Assembly (NCBI GenBank): GCA_946479125.1
Contig: CAMLET010000256.1
Span: 1 to 5,345 of the forward strand
Direction: 5' to 3'
DNA length: 5,345 nucleotides
DNA from: an uncultured Flavobacteriales bacterium
GTDB taxonomy: Bacteria; Bacteroidota; Bacteroidia; Flavobacteriales; Crocinitomicaceae
Under the pieces are notes generated by a model, which was not told where the DNA came from, made no database searches, and saw only the letters and a list, made by a program, of their open reading frames with translations. Below are positions 1 to 5,345 of the stretch, one piece after another (the first letter of the stretch is position 1; each line of letters opens with the position of its first letter). The translations under genes were made by a program, and so were the position numbers.

Positions 1-560
1 AGATTAGGAGAACCAGTTAATTCACTTAAGTCGAATGGAGTTCCGTAGTTCACGCGATATTTTCCCGCTAAATTGTTAACCATTCTGCAATCTGAGATGG
101 AAGAGTTACCAAGCTGCGGGGCTAATGGAATCTCAGAAGTAGAGGAGAAGCGTACAAAGTCAATTCCATTTGAGCTGACTTCAACATGAGCAAATTCCAT
201 GTATCCGTCTACAAAACCGTTTTCAAAAACCGCAAAATCGAATCCCGGACCATCCTGAATTACATAATCGAAGGTTAGAGTAGCAACTCCGCTGTCACCC
301 AATGAAACCACTTGTGTTGCATTCGCCATTCCAAAAGCATCATCCAAATCGCCGTAACTGGCATGATTCAAATCATCGTAGGTAACTGTTGTATCGTTAA
401 TGTTTACAAAGCCGCGTGTGATTGTTCCTCCGGTTGCCCATGCAATAAATGATGGACTCGATTTATGAATAGCCGTAGTTCCAACACTATCTGGCGCTGG
501 AGCGAAACTTTGCGAAAAACCGAAGTTCGAGATGAACAGAAGTGGTAAATATTTAATCAT
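1..560 (-). CDS. Secreted surface protein of the B12 uptake operon, 3' part outside the window
   Basis: The frame opens with ATG at 560 and runs off the left edge after 186 complete codons, so the C-terminus is missing. Residues 1-17 form a short signal peptide ending FGFSQ, with cleavage likely next to the Gln, so the protein is exported. The mature part is rich in Gly, Asp and aromatic residues and looks like an all-beta fold: VSLGDSGVATLTFD (85-98), IQDGPGFDFAVFENGF (101-116) and EFAHVEVSSNGIDFVRF (122-138). From memory, this pattern belongs to bacterial 'cell surface proteins' often found beside btuB in Bacteroidota, whose missing C-terminal part usually carries a GGFDLDAVG-like motif; that could not be checked here. 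The start codon overlaps the end of btuG by 8 nt, which implies translational coupling and control by the upstream riboswitch. A role in capturing corrinoid outside the cell is inferred from context only. There is no lipobox, so surface attachment might depend on a T9SS sorting domain beyond the edge. Confidence 0.8.
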   Translation of the reverse strand, partial: MIKYLPLLFISNFGFSQSFAPAPDSVGTTAIHKSSPSFIAWATGGTITRGFVNINDTTVTYDDLNHASYGDLDDAFGMANATQVVSLGDSGVATLTFDYVIQDGPGFDFAVFENGFVDGYMEFAHVEVSSNGIDFVRFSSTSEIPLAPQLGNSSISDCRMVNNLAGKYRVNYGTPFDLSELTGSPN

Positions 561-1725
561 AGAATAAAATGCTATTTGGGTTTAAGCCAACTGAAAACGT
601 TTGCTCTAAAGTTCCCGATGTATTGAAAATGTGAATCTTGCCGTTGATGGTATAGCCCATTGCGTCGCAGATATAGAACTTGTTATTTGAAGGACGATAT
701 TGAATTCCATACAAAGTTTCCACGTTGGTCAAATCGAAGAAATCGGTTGAGCTTATGGTTTCCGTTGCCGGGTTGAATAAGCGAGTATGAACTGTTGATC
801 CGCTGGAATTGACAATAATGAATTGATTTCCATATTCTGAAATAGAAGAAGCATTAAATGCGAACGTTTCTTCTTTTACAAGAGTAACAGGATTGATACG
901 ATGCATTCGGGATGGAATAGAACCATAATCGCCACGAGAAATGGCATAAATTTCTCCACTTGCATCAACAGCTATGTCGCCCATATTTGGACCACAAGTG
1001 ATTTTCGTTTCTTCGGTTAAGGTATTCAAAGAAATTACAGAAACGGTTGAATCGACATCTGGAAAATTTAATCCGCCGGAATTGCAAACGAACAAACGGT
1101 TATTGCTGATAGCCATTCCTTCAGGATTTGCGCCAACCTGAATTCGTTGTGTAATTGCCAAACTTGAGGTATCGAGAACATCCACATAGCCATCGTAACA
1201 AGTAATAAATGCTTTTGATCCGTGGAACGTAATGAAACGTGGTTGTTTTGGAGTTGTGCCATTCATCATACTGATCTGCGTAATGGAATTTCCTGTTGAG
1301 GCATTCATCACTTCAATCGTACTGGAAACATTCACAATGATGTAAATTTTGTTTCCGTAACGCTGCATGTCGTTTCCTGTATCGCCTAAACCACGGTTGG
1401 TTTTTTGCTCAAAGAAATTTGAAATGCTTTCTCCAGTGGAAGTATTCAACCAGCTTAAACTTGCATTGTTATGATTGAAAAGTCCTTCGTTGAGAACGAG
1501 AATTCCACCGGTCAAATTGTTCGGAGCTTCTGGTTCAGGTTCCGAAGTATGCTTCTTCTTGCAACTTATGAGAATCAGAATTAAAAAAAGAAACGTGAAC
1601 TTCAGCAAAATTCTTAAATCGAGGCTTTTTGAAAATGTAACGCGTGAGTTTACAATGGTAAATGATCGCGTTGCATTTTCCATATAACGATGAGTTAAGG
1701 ATTTTGCTGAAGTTCTATATCGCAT
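553..1725 (-). CDS. btuG: BtuG-like surface lipoprotein, beta-propeller cobalamin-binding protein
   Basis: This is a YncE/DUF5074-type beta-propeller resembling BtuG of Bacteroides, a surface lipoprotein that binds cobalamin very tightly and caps BtuB. A hydrophobic stretch (about 43-53) ends in the lipobox LILIS-Cys55, followed by KKK and an acidic run (SEPEPE, 61-66) that may act as a surface-export signal. The propeller fills about 74-390. BtuG-like signatures are NEGLF...NASLSW (79-92), LGDTGNDM (113-120), a PRFI motif, PEGMA, and a C-terminal YICDAMGY...GKIHIF...FSVGLNP segment (about 351-385). Recognition is from recalled similarity, not a search. The start is uncertain. ATG at 1725 (overlapping btuB by 11 nt) and ATG at 1683 both leave an unusually long run before the hydrophobic core, and that run is encoded by an inverted repeat. 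An in-frame TTG at 1608 would give a normal signal peptide beginning MLKFTFLF, with the lipid-carrying Cys at residue 16. The stop overlaps the next gene by 8 nt. Confidence 0.85.
   Translation of the reverse strand: MRYRTSAKSLTHRYMENATRSFTIVNSRVTFSKSLDLRILLKFTFLFLILILISCKKKHTSEPEPEAPNNLTGGILVLNEGLFNHNNASLSWLNTSTGESISNFFEQKTNRGLGDTGNDMQRYGNKIYIIVNVSSTIEVMNASTGNSITQISMMNGTTPKQPRFITFHGSKAFITCYDGYVDVLDTSSLAITQRIQVGANPEGMAISNNRLFVCNSGGLNFPDVDSTVSVISLNTLTEETKITCGPNMGDIAVDASGEIYAISRGDYGSIPSRMHRINPVTLVKEETFAFNASSISEYGNQFIIVNSSGSTVHTRLFNPATETISSTDFFDLTNVETLYGIQYRPSNNKFYICDAMGYTINGKIHIFNTSGTLEQTFSVGLNPNSILFYD
1597..1715. repeat. 119-bp imperfect inverted repeat at the btuB/btuG junction, possible palindromic element
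   Basis: The outer arms are 1597-1620 and 1692-1715. Their first 15 bp (GAACTTCAGCAAAAT) match perfectly, and 22 of 24 positions match overall. The inner arms are 1631-1653 and 1658-1680, with 18 of 23 positions matching, around a 4-nt loop at 1654-1657. About 10 nt on each side between the inner and outer arms do not pair. Both arm pairs share a centre at about 1656, so the whole behaves as one long hairpin. It begins on the G of the btuB TAG stop (1715-1717) and ends just before the codons of the btuG signal-peptide core. I see no clear target-site duplication and no transposase. It could be a small mobile palindrome, an inverted duplication from template switching, or a functional intercistronic RNA hairpin. 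Confidence 0.85.
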
Positions 1726-3652
1726 ATGTCAGTTTTATTTGATAGTTGAAACCAGGTAGAACAAAATAACGGATATACTGATTGTACTGATTCGTAATGT
1801 TTTTCAGGGAAATATTCAATTTGAGTTGGTGCGCTTTGAAGTTGAACTTATAAGAACTTCCAAGATCAATGGTGTAATACCCGTCAACAATATTTGAAGG
1901 AATGTTTTCCTGCAGAGCGTATCGGAATCCCTGATACATGAACAAGGAATAAATAGTCCAGTTTTTTTGCGCCCAATCCAACTCGAAACTTCCGCTGGTG
2001 AAGGGAATGTAGGTCAATTGGTTTCCATAAACCGAGCTATTTCGATTGCTTAGATCAATAGCGCTTTGAAAGGTGAAATTGGCCGTTTGACCAAGAAACC
2101 CGTTTCCGATCTTAATTCGCGATTCATCGTAAATTTCAATTCCTGTTGACTGTGATTTTCCAATATTTTGGATACTCCAAACAAATAGATTTTTTGTTGG
2201 AATTGCCAGGATCTTGTTCTCGTTATAGGTATAGAAAGGTTCAACTCTAAATGAATTATTCCAATTCTTGAGTTTCCAGTTTATTTTCAGCGGAACAGAA
2301 AGAATAGTCGCTTCTTCAGGCTTTAGATCTGTATTCCCAATTTGCTGGTAGTACAATTCCGAAAATGTAGGTTGACGAACAGTGTATCTTGCAATGAATC
2401 CTGCTTCCACATTTTTTGAAAACGTGAAAATGTATTGAAGAGCTGGAAGAACATTCCACGATTTCCGTTGTACGATTGAACTTTCGTTGTCTACATATTG
2501 AAATCCAACTTGAAGATCTAATTTTTGCTTATCGGTTTTAAACTCGGTTGCAATAAATTGGTTTAAGACCATCCGATTTGGGTTCCCCGAAATTGTTCCG
2601 GAAATGATCTTTTCAGAAGTGAATTCGGAACCCACAGAGGCTTTCACTTTTTCAGTAAACTGATAGGAAAGCTGTGTTTGTCCGTCTAAATACTGCGTCT
2701 TGTACGTTTGCTCCAAATAACCTTGTGTATTTAGATAATTGGAGTCTAGATAGGTTAGTTGACTTTGCTGAGTGGTGAATTCAGTGAATAGTGATATGCG
2801 GTTCTTTTCGAATTTGTGATAAAGCGTTCCTGTAAGTTCCTGATTATCCAAATATTGTTTGTTGTTGGCATTGTAGAAAACTACAGCGCCAGCCAATTCC
2901 TTATCAGACTGGAAATAATTTCCTTTTACCGAAAGGGTATTGTAATCATTTAGTTTCCATGTTAAACTTGCTGTTGTAATCAAGTCTTTCAAGGCATTAT
3001 TTTGTCGGGTTTCATCAATTGTAGTAAAACCATTTCTGTATTGGAAAGGAAAGTTTCCTTCGTATGTTCTTCCTCTTCCAGTTAAAGTGAAGTAAACATT
3101 TTTGAATCGAAGAGCAGTTCCTAAATCTACAGAGTGATATCCAAACGAACCATTCTGGTAGCCTAAACTGAATTTATTCTTTTCGCTTTGTACCGAATGA
3201 ATGGTTTTGATCTGAATTAAACTTCCCGACAATTTACTTTGAATAGGGAGCTCGATATCAGTTCCGTTTTGTCGGATGATCTGCACCGAACGCACAAACT
3301 CGGTTGGTGTGGCGCTCAGATCAACACTTCCCGTTTGTGTAACGGGTTGGTTTTGGAAATCTATAACAATGCTGGAGTGTGCAGCTCCTAAACTTCGGAA
3401 TCCTGCCGTCTTTAATCCTCCAACATCGCCATAGTTCTTGATTTGCAAACCGGGCAGCATCATTAGGATGGTTCCGATATCGGCTGCTAATTTGCCCTCA
3501 ATTTTTGATTGATTCAGTTGAATAGTGGTTATTGAGTTCTTCTTGATCTGTGAAATCAAAACTTCGTCCAATTCTTTACCAGTCTCTTGTCCAAACAGGG
3601 AATGTGGAAGCAAAAGCAAGATAAAAACTTGAATTGGACGAAGTGTTTTCAA
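1715..3652 (-). CDS. btuB: BtuB-type TonB-dependent outer-membrane receptor for cobalamin, TTG start
   Basis: This 645-residue protein is a TonB-dependent outer-membrane transporter, a usual length for a BtuB/vitamin-type receptor without the N-terminal carboxypeptidase-like extension of SusC proteins. A signal peptide covers about 1-22 (ending HSLFGQ). A TonB box follows, ELDEVLIS (27-34). The plug occupies about 45-150, with PGLQIKNYGDVGGLKTAGFR (67-86) and the VRSVQIIRQNG segment (120-130). The barrel carries the conserved PTFSELYYQQIGNTDLKPE (428-446) and IQNIGKSQSTGIE (494-506), and ends with a final strand YQIKLTYAI whose last residue is Ile, not the usual aromatic. Cobalamin as substrate is inferred from the upstream riboswitch and the adjacent BtuG homologue, since plug sequence alone does not set specificity. 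The start is TTG at 3652: an in-frame TAA lies five codons upstream, no ATG lies between, and the signal peptide begins there. It sits 4 nt after the DUF4465 stop, so the two are probably translationally coupled. Confidence 0.9.
   Translation of the reverse strand: MKTLRPIQVFILLLLPHSLFGQETGKELDEVLISQIKKNSITTIQLNQSKIEGKLAADIGTILMMLPGLQIKNYGDVGGLKTAGFRSLGAAHSSIVIDFQNQPVTQTGSVDLSATPTEFVRSVQIIRQNGTDIELPIQSKLSGSLIQIKTIHSVQSEKNKFSLGYQNGSFGYHSVDLGTALRFKNVYFTLTGRGRTYEGNFPFQYRNGFTTIDETRQNNALKDLITTASLTWKLNDYNTLSVKGNYFQSDKELAGAVVFYNANNKQYLDNQELTGTLYHKFEKNRISLFTEFTTQQSQLTYLDSNYLNTQGYLEQTYKTQYLDGQTQLSYQFTEKVKASVGSEFTSEKIISGTISGNPNRMVLNQFIATEFKTDKQKLDLQVGFQYVDNESSIVQRKSWNVLPALQYIFTFSKNVEAGFIARYTVRQPTFSELYYQQIGNTDLKPEEATILSVPLKINWKLKNWNNSFRVEPFYTYNENKILAIPTKNLFVWSIQNIGKSQSTGIEIYDESRIKIGNGFLGQTANFTFQSAIDLSNRNSSVYGNQLTYIPFTSGSFELDWAQKNWTIYSLFMYQGFRYALQENIPSNIVDGYYTIDLGSSYKFNFKAHQLKLNISLKNITNQYNQYIRYFVLPGFNYQIKLTYAI
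3561..3644. repeat. Perfect 14-bp inverted repeat in the 5' end of btuB
   Basis: ACTTCGTCCAATTC at 3561-3574 is exactly the reverse complement of 3631-3644, with a 56-bp spacer. After one mismatch on the outer side, two more pairs follow. In the mRNA the first arm covers codons 3-8 of btuB, beginning 8 nt after the TTG start codon. The second arm covers codons 27-31, which encode most of the TonB box. A 14-bp perfect match this close together is unlikely by chance in a window of this size. Confidence 0.8.
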
Positions 3653-3656
3653 CGGA

Positions 3657-4631
3657 TTATTTCTTTACGAACTTTCCTGCAGCTACTGTTGAAGCAGAAA
3701 CCACTTTGTAAGTGTAAGTTCCAACAGCCAAAGCCGAAATATAGATAGTTGTTTTACCATCTACATTTTCTGTAGATACCAATTGTCCGTATGTGTTGTA
3801 AATCGAGATTTCTCCTTCAACTCCGGCAAAAGTAATTTCTGTTGAAGCTGGATTTGGATAAACCGCATAAGCTGTTTTGCTCAATTCTTCAGTTGCAACA
3901 ACATCATAAGATAAATTGTCCAAAGCAAAATAAGCAGGAGTATTCATACCAAAATCACCAACATCTGAAGATTCTAAAGCGAATTCAAGGAATTGCACTT
4001 GTCCAAGTGGAGAAAGGTCAACTGATTCCCAAGTGTTCAAAATGTAATCCTGAGAATTATCCGCAAAACGGTAATCAGCCAAATAGAAAACCACAGTATC
4101 TGTAACAGCTGAATTTCCGTCAAGACCAATGATCAACAAACGGAACCAATCTTCACCATTTGTTCCATCTGGATCTCCGTTGGCATCATTAGGCGAACCA
4201 AATTGCTTTGCGAATGCATCTCCGTTCAACATGGAAAGTGCTGCATATGTATTATTTGTAATATCGATTGACGAAACAATCTTTTCTGACCCAAAATCCA
4301 ACGTTCCACCGTAGTTTACACTATAATTATCACTGTTGTCGGCTCCACCACCTGCATAAGCAGAATGTCCGTTGCTTGAACCAGGAGTTGTTACGTCTGT
4401 TGAATTAGAGTAAACAAAACCACCCCAGTAATCACCCCATGGAGCTACTGTGTATGTGTTTTCGAAGAAAAGACCTTGAGAAGTAAAGCCTCCTGACTGA
4501 TCTGCACCCAACCAAGCTGTGTCAGCACCTGGTACCACCAATTCTTCGAAATCAATAACTGTTTGTGCAGAAGCACTGTTTGCTATAAATCCGAAGACGA
4601 TCGGAAGAGCGAACATGTAAATTTTTTTCAT
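3657..4631 (-). CDS. DUF4465 family protein with T9SS type A sorting domain, first gene of the B12 operon
   Basis: The 324-residue protein is exported and probably surface-bound or released. A signal peptide covers about 1-22 (ending ANSASA, then Gln). The DUF4465-like domain covers about 45-245. Its marks are WGDYWGGFVYSNSTDVTTPG (65-84), SAYAGGGADNSDNYSVNYGG (90-109), DWFRLLIIGLDG (161-172), and a C-terminal part with WESVDLSPLG (201-210) and GMNTPAYFALDNL (228-240). A C-terminal sorting domain of the Por/T9SS type A kind follows at about 252-324, with VYPNP (257-261), ISIYNTYGQLV and a closing GKFVKK. An acidic loop, DANGDPDGTNGE (149-160), resembles a calcium-binding loop. ATG at 4631 is preferred because the signal peptide starts there; an in-frame GTG at 4739 would add 36 residues translated from the riboswitch leader. 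The molecular function of DUF4465 is not established as far as I know. As the first gene behind a cobalamin riboswitch and 4 nt from btuB, it is a candidate extracellular corrinoid-binding or corrinoid-releasing protein. Confidence 0.9.
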   Translation of the reverse strand: MKKIYMFALPIVFGFIANSASAQTVIDFEELVVPGADTAWLGADQSGGFTSQGLFFENTYTVAPWGDYWGGFVYSNSTDVTTPGSSNGHSAYAGGGADNSDNYSVNYGGTLDFGSEKIVSSIDITNNTYAALSMLNGDAFAKQFGSPNDANGDPDGTNGEDWFRLLIIGLDGNSAVTDTVVFYLADYRFADNSQDYILNTWESVDLSPLGQVQFLEFALESSDVGDFGMNTPAYFALDNLSYDVVATEELSKTAYAVYPNPASTEITFAGVEGEISIYNTYGQLVSTENVDGKTTIYISALAVGTYTYKVVSASTVAAGKFVKK

Positions 4632-4784
4632 ACGCTTATTAAGCATTAAATAATTAATAATCGGAAGCAAAACTTCCAGTAATAAAGCGAATGAAACTTG
4701 TGAAAAAAGAGTGACAATACAGTACCGCAAATGCGACACTTGTAACTGACGTTGACTTTAATCTGAAGTCTTCATTCAATATTG
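4632..4784 (-). promoter_or_regulatory. Riboswitch expression platform / leader before the DUF4465 gene
   Basis: This stretch between the aptamer and the ATG holds no gene but several possible RNA stems. They are GACTT/AAGTC (4766-4770 with 4754-4758, 7-nt loop), CGC/GCG around 4726-4735, and GGAAG/CTTCC with loop TTTTG (4673-4677 with 4663-4667), the last about 30 nt before the start codon. An 8-bp pair, TGACAATA with TATTGTCA (4780-4787 with 4712-4719), links the end of the aptamer to a site just before a U-tract. There is no Shine-Dalgarno sequence to hide, so whether control acts on transcription or translation cannot be decided from sequence alone. Confidence 0.5.
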
Positions 4785-4787
4785 TCA
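4703..4787 (-). terminator. Possible riboswitch-controlled terminator (weak)
   Basis: In the RNA, UGACAAUA right after the conserved 3' box of the aptamer (4780-4787) is complementary over 8 bp to UAUUGUCA (4712-4719). This is followed by C-U-C and six U (4703-4708). The enclosed 60 nt contain two smaller hairpins. The stem is AU-rich and the loop long, so this would be an atypical intrinsic terminator. It is proposed because its first strand abuts the aptamer, where ligand binding could change its pairing. Confidence 0.3.
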
Positions 4788-4955
4788 TGGCAGGTATTCT
4801 GACTCCCTTCAGTCTGTTTCGTCTTCCCATCATTGCGCCTCAGGCGGATCAACAGTGACATTTTGAAACAGTATTAACGAAGGTTACAGCTGCAGATACA
4901 GTCTCGGATTCTCACCGAATTCCCTTTTCATTTCCGGAGTTTTACCTCAAGAACA
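4785..4955 (-). promoter_or_regulatory. Cobalamin riboswitch aptamer
   Basis: Reading the minus strand, the conserved blocks of the cobalamin riboswitch come in the right order: GAGGTA (4943-4948), AAAGGGAA followed by CGGTGAGAATCCG (about 4904-4926), CTGCAGCTGTAACC (about 4882-4895), GTCACTG (4853-4859), GATGGGAAGACG (about 4819-4830), and the 3' B12 box AGTCAGAATACCTGCC (4789-4804). AGGTA at 4943-4947 pairs with TACCT at 4792-4796 to close the core. It lies between a promoter and a DUF4465-btuB-btuG operon, the expected setting: binding of a cobalamin would lower expression of the uptake genes. Whether it prefers adenosyl- or methyl-/aquocobalamin is not clear from the sequence. Exact outer borders are estimates. 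Confidence 0.95.
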
Positions 4956-4968
4956 ACCAATAACGTTG

Positions 4969-5001
4969 CAAATATACTCAAATGCCGTTATTCGTTTCAA
5001 A
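4969..5001 (-). promoter_or_regulatory. Bacteroidota-type promoter of the B12 operon
   Basis: On the minus strand the -7 box TATATTTG (4969-4976) fits the Bacteroidota consensus TAnnTTTG exactly. A -33 box TTTG (4998-5001) lies 21 nt upstream, within the usual spacing. Transcription would start near 4960-4964, just before the aptamer, giving a leader of roughly 330 nt. Confidence 0.75.
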
Positions 5002-5008
5002 AAAAGAT

Positions 5009-5016
5009 TATTTTTG
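5009..5016 (+). promoter_or_regulatory. Possible -7 box of the divergent TPR gene
   Basis: TATTTTTG fits TAnnTTTG on the plus strand, 44 nt before the ATG at 5060, which would give a 5' leader of about 35-40 nt. No convincing -33 TTG is seen at the standard distance, so confidence is moderate. It lies only 7 bp from the -33 box of the opposite promoter, so polymerases at the two promoters would overlap. Confidence 0.4.
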
Positions 5017-5059
5017 CAACCTGTCAGCCGACAAGGCAGATGCTTAAATAAAAAATTAC

Positions 5060-5345
5060 ATGTCTAATAATTCAACATTTTCTAGCGTTAAGAAGCAGTT
5101 TTCAGAGAATACGCAATTGAAGCGTATCACAATTATAGTTGGTGCTGCGATAGTTTTAATTGGTGGTTACATCGCATATCATCAGTTGGTTGTTGTACCA
5201 GGAGAAGAAAAAGCTGCTGATTCTTATTACGAAGGATTAAATTACGCATCTAAAGATTCAACTGATGCAGCAATCGAAGCGCTTCGTCCACAAGTAAAAA
5301 AATACGACGGATACAAAGGTGGTGAGTTGGCTCAATACACTTTAG
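5060..5345 (+). CDS. Membrane-anchored tetratricopeptide-type protein, 3' part outside the window
   Basis: The first 95 codons are present, starting with ATG at 5060. A short polar N-terminus (1-22, basic near the membrane) precedes one transmembrane segment (about 23-45, ending GGYIAYHQLVV). A periplasmic start of a helical repeat region follows, with EEKAADSYYEGLNYASKDST (49-68) and IEALRPQVKKYDGYKGGELA (72-91), whose YDGYKGGELAQYTL resembles the 'G-(S/T)-x-A-x-LA-x-Y' helix of TPR repeats. The layout matches the YfgM-like / TPR_21 proteins widespread in Bacteroidota, which have an inner-membrane anchor and periplasmic TPRs and are thought to assist envelope protein quality control or assembly. 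The call rests on recalled family pattern, as most of the TPR region is outside the window. It is divergent from the B12 operon and probably functionally unrelated to it. Confidence 0.8.
   Translation, partial: MSNNSTFSSVKKQFSENTQLKRITIIVGAAIVLIGGYIAYHQLVVVPGEEKAADSYYEGLNYASKDSTDAAIEALRPQVKKYDGYKGGELAQYTL

Noticed and set aside
1475..1687. Plus-strand open frame of 70 codons opposite btuG
   Set aside because: It lies antisense to a well-supported gene. Its second half exists only because the inverted repeat reads similarly on both strands; no signal or family is recognisable.
3842..4314. Two plus-strand open frames opposite the DUF4465 gene
   Set aside because: Compositions are typical of antisense shadows (low-complexity Lys/Gln/Pro), with no family resemblance and no promoter.
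4668..4672. Loop UUUUG of the hairpin before the DUF4465 start is complementary to CAAAA in the aptamer, a possible kissing loop
   Set aside because: Only five mostly A-U pairs, expected often by chance in an AT-rich leader; the real kissing partner could not be assigned without a covariance model.
4632..4739. Upstream in-frame GTG start for the DUF4465 protein
   Set aside because: It would translate the riboswitch expression platform and put 36 residues before a complete signal peptide that starts at ATG 4631.
5018..5040. Small TGTC/GACA hairpin between the divergent promoters
   Set aside because: Four base pairs with no U-tract or conserved context; too weak to call as an operator or terminator.
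1..5345. Insertion sequence, CRISPR array, tRNA or phage genes
   Set aside because: No transposase, regular direct repeats, tRNA-like fold or phage protein was seen on either strand.

Overview
The window looks like a low-GC Bacteroidota chromosome, most likely an environmental member of Flavobacteriales. The evidence is a type IX secretion (T9SS) sorting domain, a lipoprotein beta-propeller next to a TonB-dependent receptor, promoter boxes of the TAnnTTTG type, and no Shine-Dalgarno sequences before any start. The genus cannot be fixed from this sequence.

Most of the window (1-4976) is one minus-strand vitamin B12 uptake operon, read from right to left. A promoter near 4969-5001 drives a leader of about 330 nt. 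That leader holds a cobalamin riboswitch aptamer (about 4785-4955) and an expression platform (about 4632-4784). Four tightly packed genes follow: a T9SS-exported DUF4465 protein (3657-4631), a BtuB-type TonB-dependent receptor that starts with TTG (1715-3652), a BtuG-type surface lipoprotein beta-propeller (553-1725), and a secreted protein cut by the window edge (1-560). The junctions are a 4-nt gap, an 11-nt overlap (or none, depending on the btuG start) and an 8-nt overlap, so co-transcription is very likely. The inferred scheme is that low cellular cobalamin switches the operon on, BtuG and perhaps the secreted proteins capture corrinoid outside the cell, and BtuB imports it.

At 5060 a divergent plus-strand gene begins, a membrane-anchored tetratricopeptide-type protein of housekeeping character, also cut by the window edge. 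The shared intergenic region (4632-5059) is filled by the riboswitch leader and two back-to-back promoters.

The most unusual structure is a 119-bp inverted repeat (1597-1715). It starts on the last base of the btuB stop codon and lies inside the reading frame of the btuG N-terminus. Its inner arms encode nearly the same peptide on both strands, which recalls palindromic elements inserted in reading frames. A second, perfect 14-bp inverted repeat (3561-3574 with 3631-3644) folds the first codons of btuB onto its TonB-box codons. Neither repeat is explained by the protein families.
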